Assembly (NCBI GenBank): GCA_016184235.1
Contig: JACPDC010000132.1
Location: 1-7,469, forward strand
From: Deltaproteobacteria bacterium
GTDB taxonomy: Bacteria > Desulfobacterota > Binatia > UBA9968
Length of the DNA: 7,469 nt
Direction of reading: 5' to 3'
The position numbers and the translations under genes were made by a program. Below are positions 1 to 5,007 of this stretch, piece by piece (position 1 is the first letter of the stretch; each line of letters starts with the position of its first letter). The notes below the pieces were generated by a model. The model did not search any database. It was not told the origin of the DNA and was given only the letters and a program-made list of their open reading frames with translations.

Positions 1-804
1 CAACAGACGCTCACGAAAGATAACCGACTCCTTGTCTTTCAGGGTCCGGCCGAACTCCTCCATCTTTTCGCTCAAGACGCGGTGGTATTCGGCCTCCGCA
101 ACGCGCTCCTCCGGCGTCTCCTTGTTATCGGCCAGGAAATCGAGCAGCGTCGCCTCTTCGCCTTCCCCGACCGGAATGTCGGTGGAGAGATCCCTGTTGG
201 CGAGCCGCTGCTCCATCTCCACGACCTCCCCCTCTTTCACGTCGAGCCGCTCCGCCAACAGTTTTGGGCCGGGTGCGAATCCCTCCGCCTCCAGCCGCTC
301 CTTTTCCTTCTGCAGGTTGAAAAACAGTTTGCGCTGCGCCTGGGTGGTGCCGATCTTGACCATGCGCCAGTCATTCATGATGTAGCGGATGATGTAGGCG
401 CGAATCCACCACACCGCGTACGACGGGAAGCGGATGCCGCGATAAGGATCAAAATTCTTCACCGCCTCCATAAGCCCGATGTTTCCCTCCTGGACGAGAT
501 CGAGGAGATTCCTGAACGCCCTCTGGTATTCCCGGGCGATCATCACCACCAGGCGGAGATTGGCGGTCACGAGCCTGTAGGCGGCTTCGATGTTGCCGAA
601 TTCTTTGTATTCGACCGCGAGCCGGTGCTCCTCTTCCCGGCTCAACAGGGGGTAGAGGCGGATTTCGGCGAGATACCTCTGCAGGGGGTCGAAGGGGACA
701 AGCGCCTTCTCGGACGATTCCTCCTCCGCGAGATCGATCTCTTTCGGGAGATCGATGTCGCCCCCGGGGTTCTTTTCGGTAGAAACGTCTTTGTCTCGAG
801 CCAT
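1..804 (-). CDS. rpoH: RNA polymerase sigma factor, sigma-32 (RpoH) family, 3' end outside the window
   Basis: This is an alternative sigma factor that directs RNA polymerase to heat-shock-type promoters. The frame is open for 268 codons from ATG at 804 to the window edge. An in-frame stop at 843-841 and the lack of another ATG between fix this start, although no clear ribosome site is visible. After an acidic N-terminal extension of about 35 residues come region 1.2 (about 38-67, FDPLQRYLAEI) and region 2 (about 71-142, with DLVQEGNIGLMEAV and SYAVWWIRAYI). The segment QRKLFFNLQKEK at 157-168 corresponds to the RpoH box of sigma-32 proteins and separates it from RpoD, RpoS and FliA. Region 3 follows, and region 4 begins near 240 but is cut in 4.1, so the -35-binding helix-turn-helix is not seen. 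It lies 136 bp downstream of rpoZ on the same strand and may be co-transcribed with it. The family is near certain. The heat-shock role is inferred from the family. Confidence 0.93.
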   Translation of the reverse strand, partial: MARDKDVSTEKNPGGDIDLPKEIDLAEEESSEKALVPFDPLQRYLAEIRLYPLLSREEEHRLAVEYKEFGNIEAAYRLVTANLRLVVMIAREYQRAFRNLLDLVQEGNIGLMEAVKNFDPYRGIRFPSYAVWWIRAYIIRYIMNDWRMVKIGTTQAQRKLFFNLQKEKERLEAEGFAPGPKLLAERLDVKEGEVVEMEQRLANRDLSTDIPVGEGEEATLLDFLADNKETPEERVAEAEYHRVLSEKMEEFGRTLKDKESVIFRERLL

Positions 805-940
805 GGGAACAGCGCTGCCGCGCAGCGACCGATAGAAGATTTAACGCTTTTCACGCACCTTTTCAACCAACGGCGAGCAAATGGCCCGCAGGAATAGAGT
901 CGAGACGGCAGGTGCCCTTAGACGAGGGGAACGGAAAAAG

Positions 941-1144
941 CTAGAGGGGCTTAAGTTCCTTGGACAGTTTTCTCACCTCACCGCCGGCAATCTCCCTCAA
1001 GGCCACCACGACCTCGCGATTGTCCGACTCGATGAGAGGCTTGGCGCCTTTGAAAAGCTGTCTCGCCCTTTTAGAGGCCAGCATCACCAGCTCGAACCGA
1101 TTGGGAATCTTGTTGAGGCAATCTTCTACTGTAATTCTAGCCAT
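941..1144 (-). CDS. rpoZ: DNA-directed RNA polymerase omega subunit
   Basis: Omega is the small RNA polymerase subunit that helps fold and recruit beta-prime. The 67-residue protein begins MARITVEDCLNKIPNRFELV and contains the conserved LASKRARQL stretch (about 34-42) and the ALREIAGGEV segment (about 52-61), all typical of proteobacterial omega. A longer frame starts at 1180, but the ATG at 1144 is preferred: GAGGAG lies about 4-9 bases upstream (1149-1154), and the homology begins exactly with MARITVEDC. The extra 12 upstream codons overlap the predicted promoter. The length is normal for short omega proteins. It is transcribed away from the ferritin-like gene and lies upstream of the sigma-32 gene. 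In many bacteria rpoZ sits beside gmk or spoT, so the sigma-factor neighbour is less usual. Confidence 0.95.
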   Translation of the reverse strand: MARITVEDCLNKIPNRFELVMLASKRARQLFKGAKPLIESDNREVVVALREIAGGEVRKLSKELKPL

Positions 1145-1173
1145 AGTCTCCTCTGAACGCGCAAAGTATCTAC

Positions 1174-1203
1174 AATACAAACAGATTCTCCTCGTTTAGT
1201 CAA
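1174..1203 (-). promoter_or_regulatory. Predicted sigma-70 promoter for rpoZ
   Basis: Reading the minus strand, a TTGACT -35 box (1203-1198) is followed by an 18-base spacer and a TGTATT -10 box (1179-1174). That is 5/6 and 4/6 matches to consensus. The start would fall near 1167, giving a leader of about 23 bases that holds the GAGGAG ribosome site before the ATG at 1144. The assignment rests on box match and position only. Confidence 0.45.
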
Positions 1204-1226
1204 CACTGCCCGCCTCGGCGGCAGCC

Positions 1227-1255
1227 TTGACAAGACCCACTCTTGAACCTATCTT
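1227..1255 (+). promoter_or_regulatory. Sigma-70 promoter for the ferritin-like gene
   Basis: A perfect TTGACA -35 box (1227-1232), a 17-base spacer and a TATCTT -10 box (1250-1255) precede the gene by the right distance. The start would be near 1262, followed by a GAAGGGAG ribosome site (1267-1274) and ATG at 1284. The -35 box doubles as an apparent in-frame TTG start codon, which explains why a longer reading frame can be drawn from 1227. Confidence 0.65.
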
Positions 1256-1283
1256 GCTCTCTAGAGGAAGGGAGCAGCGCAAA

Positions 1284-1778
1284 ATGATCCGGCAGCTGTG
1301 CGACAGGCTTCATGCGATTCTCAGACCGGCCTCGGCGAAGAACGGAAAAGGCAAACTCCGGCGTCCTGCCGACGCTCTCACATCGGGTTATCGCGATTTG
1401 CGGCGTCTCACAGAGCAGATCAAAGCGCACGCGGAACGGGCTCCTTATCCTCACGTAGCGGCGCGCCTGCGGCAGATGGCCTCGGAAAAGGAACGGGCCG
1501 CCGGCGCCCTCAAAGAAAAAATCCTCGGCATGGGCGGCGATTTGGAAGAGCCTCACGCGGCGCCGAGGTCCGGCAAAAACCACTGGGAAAGAATGGTACA
1601 GGACCTGGAAGATCAAAAGAGCCTGGAGGCCTTCTTCCTGGAGCACGCCACCCTTCTGGCGGACGACGCCCCGGAGATCGGCGGCCTGCTGAGCCGGATC
1701 GCGGCCGGCCAGGGAGCGCATAGAGATATCCTGTTGGATCTGGTCGCCCGCGCGGACCCCCAGGCCGAGCAGAGTTAA
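1284..1778 (+). CDS. Ferritin-like four-helix protein, ligand-poor, unknown function
   Basis: This encodes a soluble, almost wholly helical protein of 164 residues that I cannot name. It looks like a ferritin/rubrerythrin-type bundle with helices at about 31-52, 54-83, 98-125 and 127-155. The second and fourth are followed by the short hydrophobic turns usual in this fold. In di-iron members helices 2 and 4 carry E-x-x-H pairs. Here the corresponding places read ASEKERA (66-72) and AAGQGAHRD (140-148), so only part of the ligand set (for example E69 and H146) remains and metal catalysis is doubtful. ATG at 1284 is chosen over the in-frame TTG at 1227 because GGAG sits 9 bases upstream and the TTG is the -35 box. 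There is no signal peptide or membrane segment. The gene stands alone, divergent from rpoZ. The fold is an inference from pattern and not a firm match. Confidence 0.72.
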   Translation: MIRQLCDRLHAILRPASAKNGKGKLRRPADALTSGYRDLRRLTEQIKAHAERAPYPHVAARLRQMASEKERAAGALKEKILGMGGDLEEPHAAPRSGKNHWERMVQDLEDQKSLEAFFLEHATLLADDAPEIGGLLSRIAAGQGAHRDILLDLVARADPQAEQS

Positions 1779-1831
1779 GGCTACCCACCACGACTTCCGC
1801 CCCCTGGCGCTTCTCGCCTTTTAAAAAAAGG

Positions 1832-1860
1832 TTGACGGACGCATACTCAAAACATAGGAT
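1832..1860 (+). promoter_or_regulatory. Sigma-70 promoter for the CaCA antiporter gene
   Basis: TTGACG (1832-1837), a 17-base spacer and TAGGAT (1855-1860) form a good promoter, 5/6 and 4/6 to consensus. An A/T tract (1819-1829) just upstream could act as an UP element. The start would be near 1867, leaving a leader of about 60 bases before the ATG at 1927. Confidence 0.55.
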
Positions 1861-1926
1861 GTCCGCGCCGTCTCCGATCTACTGGATCCGGCTGCTCGAA
1901 TATCCTGAGGGGGAAAAGCGTCCGCC

Positions 1927-3099
1927 ATGGAGGCGATAGCTCAGAGACAAGGGCTTGCGGGTTGGCAGAAGCTGATGCTCGCGGGGTTCGGCCTGTGGAT
2001 CGTGGCGACCTTCGGAGAGCGGCTGGGATTCGGTGAGAACGGGATCTTCCTCGCCGTCGAGGGAGCCGTCGCCTTTTTACAGCTCATCACCGGAATCTTT
2101 ATCCTCCAGGGGGCGTGCGAGGCGCTGGTGCAATCGGTGGAGCGGCTTGGGGCGCGGCTGCGCTGGGACGGCTATGTCGCCGGCACAATGGGCGAGATTG
2201 TATCTACCCTGCCTGAGTTTGTCGTGATTACCTTTGTCGTTTACACCGAGCCGCTCGCCGCTTTTATCATCGCTGTTGTTACAATCTACAACAATGCCCT
2301 GATCTTCAGCGTCTATTCCTTCTTTCTTCCCAAAGACCGGGGAGGCCAATATGTCATGCCCCTTCCCATCACCAAAGCGGGCACCGAAGTTCTCATCGCC
2401 GGTTCGGGAATTTGCCTGACGATAGGCCTGCTCATGCTCGGACTGAGAACCGAGACGCATAAAGAATCGCTCGCCTGGCCCGACCTGATCTTCACCGCCA
2501 CGGTGATGTTCATCATCTTCGGCTATTATCTCCACACGCTGGTCAAATATTACGCCGCGAGTGGAGAGGAGCACCGCCCGGCCGATCCCCACACCCTCGG
2601 CCACCCAACGGATTGGAAAGGAATCCTCGGGCTTTTTTTCCTCGGTGTCCTCGGGTCATTCCTCGGGGGGGAGAGCATATCCGGGTTCGCGGAGCACGCC
2701 CTCCACACCTTCAAACTGCCGGCCGTAGCCACGGGCCTCGCCCTCGCCTTCTTCGCCGGCATCTCCGAATACGTGATCGTCTATAAGGCGCACCGCAAGG
2801 GCGAGCTGGGAATCGCGCTGTCCAATGTCTTCGGCGGCATTACTCAGGTCATGTTTTTGGTCGTGCCGTATACCCTCCTGGTGATCGGACTCTTCGGCTT
2901 CACGACCGGCGATCCGCGCTACGTGGTGCCGATAGATTTTACCACGACGAGCATCATGGTCCTTCTCTTTCCGCTGTTTTTTGTTTTGCTGCAGTACATC
3001 GAGGAAGACCACACGCTGTCGAATTTGGATGCCGCGGCCATGACCGGCATTTATCTTCTTCTGATCTATGTCCTGGTGTTTACCGGGACGGGAGACTAG
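1927..3099 (+). CDS. Ca2+/cation antiporter (CaCA) superfamily membrane protein
   Basis: This 390-residue inner-membrane protein probably exchanges a cation such as Ca2+ for Na+ or H+. It has about 10-11 hydrophobic segments (roughly 15-32, 40-62, 88-109, 110-134, 152-172, 184-207, 232-250, 262-285, 298-325, 336-357, 372-387). The two inverted alpha-repeats that define the superfamily can be seen. Alpha-1 runs from about 88 with E90 and STLPEF (93-98, acidic E97), followed by YNN at 121-123. Alpha-2 has AGISEY (277-282, acidic E281) and IALSNVFGG (296-304, N300). These are degenerate versions of the usual GTSLPE and GN-x-x-GS motifs, so the ion cannot be told. A hydrophilic, His-rich loop (about 211-230) joins the halves. 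ATG 1927 is the only sensible start; GAGGGGG (1907-1913) is a rather distant ribosome site, 13 bases away. The gene is apparently monocistronic. Confidence 0.8.
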   Translation: MEAIAQRQGLAGWQKLMLAGFGLWIVATFGERLGFGENGIFLAVEGAVAFLQLITGIFILQGACEALVQSVERLGARLRWDGYVAGTMGEIVSTLPEFVVITFVVYTEPLAAFIIAVVTIYNNALIFSVYSFFLPKDRGGQYVMPLPITKAGTEVLIAGSGICLTIGLLMLGLRTETHKESLAWPDLIFTATVMFIIFGYYLHTLVKYYAASGEEHRPADPHTLGHPTDWKGILGLFFLGVLGSFLGGESISGFAEHALHTFKLPAVATGLALAFFAGISEYVIVYKAHRKGELGIALSNVFGGITQVMFLVVPYTLLVIGLFGFTTGDPRYVVPIDFTTTSIMVLLFPLFFVLLQYIEEDHTLSNLDAAAMTGIYLLLIYVLVFTGTGD

Positions 3100-3105
3100 G
3101 GCCGG

Positions 3106-3141
3106 GGACAAGATCCAGAGGAAATCCGTTATTTCCTGTCC
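3106..3141 (+). other. Hairpin-forming inverted repeat after the antiporter gene
   Basis: Seven-base arms AGGAAAT (3119-3125) and ATTTCCT (3131-3137) close a 5-base loop. A second pairing, GGAC (3106-3109) with GTCC (3138-3141), could extend the stem past an asymmetric bulge. It begins 20 bases past the antiporter stop codon (inner stem; outer pairing 7 bases past). There is no T-run, so it is not a standard intrinsic terminator. It may be a transcript-end or mRNA-stability hairpin. Confidence 0.4.
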
Positions 3142-3148
3142 ACGCGAC

Positions 3149-3177
3149 TTGACCGCAATTCCGTTAAGCGGTAAGAA
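3149..3177 (+). promoter_or_regulatory. Weak candidate promoter for the solute-binding protein gene
   Basis: TTGACC (3149-3154) and TAAGAA (3172-3177) are spaced by 17 bases, upstream of the gene starting at 3229. The -10 box matches consensus poorly (3/6), so this is only a candidate. A short inverted repeat, CCGTT (3161-3165) with AACGG (3176-3180), overlaps the spacer and -10 box and could be an operator or coincidence. Confidence 0.25.
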
Positions 3178-3228
3178 CGGCGGGTATCTCAGATGGAAAC
3201 TCGCAAGGCATACTACTAAGGAGGCTGC

Positions 3229-4227
3229 ATGAGGCTCTCGAAAAACTTTTTTCGCTTGGCTGCCGCGGTCTGTTTCTTAAGCCTGGCGCCGTGGAACAAT
3301 CTGCCGGCGCAGGAAAAGATCAGAATCTCCTACAGCTCCGTAGACACCAGCAACGCCATCTGGTACGTGGCCCAGGACGCCGGCCTCTATAAGAAAAACG
3401 GGCTGGATGTGGACTTGATCTTCATCCCGAGCACCACGACCAGTGTCGCCAGTTTGTTGGCCGGGGATGTCCCGGTAGGCAACGCATCCGGCGGCGGCGT
3501 GGCCGCCGCCGTAGTCGGCGGGGCCAACCTCGTGATCGTCGGATGCTACCTCAACACCCTGCCCTATGATCTGGTAGTTCAGGAGTCCGTCAAATCGGCT
3601 GAGGAATTGAGAGGGAAGAGCATCGGCATCAGCCGGGTCGGCAGCGCGTCGGACGTCGCGGCCCGCGCCCTGGTCCGGGGACTGGGTCTGGAACCCGACA
3701 AAGACGTCCCGATTCTGCAGGTAGGCGGCGCCCCGGAAAGGGCGGCGGCGTTTCGCACCGGCCGCATTGCGGGATTCCCCTCGCCTCCGGGAATCATCCA
3801 TCTAGCCAAGGGGATGCCTCACAGGGTGCTCATCAGCACGGCTGATTTTCAGAAACGGTTCGAGTTTCCCTTTATCTGCGCCACCACCACGAAGAGCTAT
3901 CTCTCACGCCAGAGAGATACGGTCAAAAAAGTGCTGATGGCGCTTATCGAAGCGACTCAATTTTTCAAGACCCACAAGGAAGAGAGCAAGAAAATCCTCG
4001 CTAAGTACAGCCGGCAAAACAACGACGCTTATCTGGAAAACTCCTATACGGCCCTGGTCAAACTCTACGACCGCGTACCGCTGATCACGAGGGCGGGCGT
4101 GGAGACCCAGATAAGGGACGCGCTTGCGCGCAAGCCCGGCGCGCGTCTGCGCTTCGAGGACATGGCCGATGAGAGTATCGTGCGCGAGCTGGAAAGAAGC
4201 GGCTTTATCGACAGAGTCTACAAATAG
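3229..4227 (+). CDS. ABC transporter solute-binding protein, NMT1/SsuA-like
   Basis: This 332-residue exported protein should bind a small solute in the periplasm and present it to an ABC importer. Residues 1-27 form a Sec signal peptide (basic MRLSK, hydrophobic core, probable cleavage after LPA at about 27). There is no lipobox cysteine at the site. The mature part begins with the usual strand IRISYSS, then the family signature WYVAQDAGLYKKNGLDVDL (about 45-63), followed by the GDVPVGNASGGG ligand-loop region and the hinge segment ELRGKSIGISRVGSASD. This is the layout of the NMT1/THI5, SsuA and TauA group, whose ligands include nitrate, sulfonates, taurine, pyrimidine precursors and aromatic acids. 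The ligand cannot be told here. The start is secure: TAAGGAGG (3217-3224) lies 4 bases before ATG. No permease or ATPase gene is adjacent, so it is an orphan binding protein, as is common for this family in soil bacteria. Confidence 0.9.
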   Translation: MRLSKNFFRLAAAVCFLSLAPWNNLPAQEKIRISYSSVDTSNAIWYVAQDAGLYKKNGLDVDLIFIPSTTTSVASLLAGDVPVGNASGGGVAAAVVGGANLVIVGCYLNTLPYDLVVQESVKSAEELRGKSIGISRVGSASDVAARALVRGLGLEPDKDVPILQVGGAPERAAAFRTGRIAGFPSPPGIIHLAKGMPHRVLISTADFQKRFEFPFICATTTKSYLSRQRDTVKKVLMALIEATQFFKTHKEESKKILAKYSRQNNDAYLENSYTALVKLYDRVPLITRAGVETQIRDALARKPGARLRFEDMADESIVRELERSGFIDRVYK

Positions 4228-4234
4228 CGGCGCG

Positions 4235-4435
4235 CTACTGCACTACGCTATTCAGGTTTTTACTGCGCGCGAACGCCCTGTCCAAGGCGAGGCCTGTAAC
4301 GATGGCATGCCACGCCTCGTCTTCCGAAATACCGCTCGATTTGAGCGAGCGCCAGACATAGAGGATCTCCTCTTCGGTAGGACACTCTAGCAGTTCATCT
4401 TCCGACCTTACGGTCAACACCTCATTGTGCCTCAT
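4235..4435 (-). CDS. Small acidic protein of unknown function
   Basis: This is a 66-residue reading frame that I do not recognise. It is rich in Glu and Asp in its first half (EDELLECPTEEEILYVWRSL, about 12-31) and predicted mostly helical. There is no signal peptide or membrane segment. Two points favour a real gene: its third codon positions follow the G/C-rich bias of its neighbours, and a plausible promoter lies just upstream. Against it, no Shine-Dalgarno sequence precedes ATG 4435 (the upstream bases are TGTTGTCCT). It converges with the solute-binding protein gene, the stop codons being separated by 7 bases. If it is not a gene, positions 4228-4605 hold no coding sequence. Confidence 0.45.
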   Translation of the reverse strand: MRHNEVLTVRSEDELLECPTEEEILYVWRSLKSSGISEDEAWHAIVTGLALDRAFARSKNLNSVVQ

Positions 4436-4468
4436 AGGACAACATGCAGAAGCAATCTATATGCCAGA

Positions 4469-4497
4469 TTTATAACTAAGCGAAATACCTAAACCAA
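4469..4497 (-). promoter_or_regulatory. Candidate promoter for the small minus-strand gene
   Basis: On the minus strand a TATAAA -10 box (4474-4469) lies 17 bases from a TTGGTT -35 box (4497-4492). The local sequence is AT-rich in contrast to its surroundings. The start would fall near 4462, about 26 bases before the ATG at 4435. The -35 box is weak. Confidence 0.33.
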
Positions 4498-4541
4498 CAA
4501 ATAATGAATAGAGGCGCACTGAGGGATAATTAGGCTTCGAT

Positions 4542-4556
4542 TGCCAAAATTTGGCA
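4542..4556. promoter_or_regulatory. 15-bp perfect palindrome, possible operator
   Basis: TGCCAAAATTTGGCA is a perfect inverted repeat with 7-base arms around a single central base, lying in the non-coding region between the small minus-strand gene and the 3' end of the RidA-family gene. It is too short-looped for a normal RNA hairpin and has the size of a dimeric regulator site. It is about 45 bases upstream of the -35 candidate at 4497. No regulator is indicated. Confidence 0.35.
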
Positions 4557-4605
4557 GGTTTTGGACCGAGCAGGGCGAATCTGGCCTGGACAGGCAGCCC
4601 AAAAA

Positions 4606-4989
4606 TTAGTCAACTACAGCGACTCCGGAGATCTCCACCATACAATCGGGGTGGTAGAGTTTGCTCACCTCTACCATGGTAATGGCCGGAAAATGCTTGC
4701 CGAAAACATTTCGGTACGCGTTGGCCAGATAAGCCTCCACATCCGTCACGTACATCGTCAAAACTGCGAACTGATCCGGCCTGCCGCCGGCGCCTTCAAC
4801 CGCCGTTTTGAGATTCAGGACCACCTGGCGGAACTGCTCCACGAAGTTTCCCTTGCCCACGACCGATCCATCGGCGGCAAAGGGAGCCTGCCCGGCCACA
4901 TAGATGATCTTGCCCGAGGAGATCTTCGCCACATGGGCGTAGCCCACGGGACGCTCCAGCCCGACGGGATTTAATAACTCAAAGGCCAT
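4606..4989 (-). CDS. RidA/YjgF/UK114-family protein lacking the catalytic arginine
   Basis: RidA-family proteins form trimers; the best-known members hydrolyse reactive enamine/imine intermediates such as 2-aminoacrylate. This 127-residue protein has normal length and the family landmarks: IIYVAGQAPF (28-37), EQFRQVVLNLKTAVEGAGG (51-69), the DQFAVLTMYVTDV region (72-84) and a C-terminal VEISGVAVVD with E120. The position that is arginine in active RidA (PAR-x-x-VEV, R105 in E. coli) is isoleucine here: PAITMVEV, I103, codon ATT. That places it with the arginine-less Rid groups, whose functions are mostly unknown and may be binding or other hydrolysis. The start at 4989 has an AGAGGAG ribosome site 5 bases upstream. 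It is the second gene of an operon, 18 bases (4990-5007) after the luciferase-like gene, and the ribosome site fills that gap. A related pairing, an LLM monooxygenase with a RidA member, occurs in the Rut pyrimidine pathway (RutA/RutC). Confidence 0.9.
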   Translation of the reverse strand: MAFELLNPVGLERPVGYAHVAKISSGKIIYVAGQAPFAADGSVVGKGNFVEQFRQVVLNLKTAVEGAGGRPDQFAVLTMYVTDVEAYLANAYRNVFGKHFPAITMVEVSKLYHPDCMVEISGVAVVD

Positions 4990-5007
4990 AACGGTCTCCT
5001 CTTTTTT

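Noticed and set aside
82..897. Long plus-strand open frame (271 codons) opposite the sigma factor gene
   Set aside because: It is the antisense shadow of the sigma-32 gene, which matches sigma regions 1.2 to 4 on the minus strand. The plus-strand product has no recognisable domain.
1145..1180. Longer omega protein starting at 1180
   Set aside because: Homology and the GAGGAG ribosome site both place the start at 1144. The extension overlaps the promoter.
1227..1283. N-terminal extension of the ferritin-like gene from TTG 1227
   Set aside because: The TTG is part of the TTGACA -35 box and has no ribosome site, while ATG 1284 has one at good spacing.
1200..1791. Minus-strand open frames opposite the ferritin-like gene (1200-1721 and 1510-1791)
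   Set aside because: They are Arg/Pro/Gly-rich antisense frames typical of GC-rich coding DNA, without ribosome sites or domains.
1806..1822. Possible terminator after the ferritin-like gene (GGCG...CGCC then TTTT)
   Set aside because: The stem is only 4 bp and the T-run is short and continues into the A/T tract of the next promoter.
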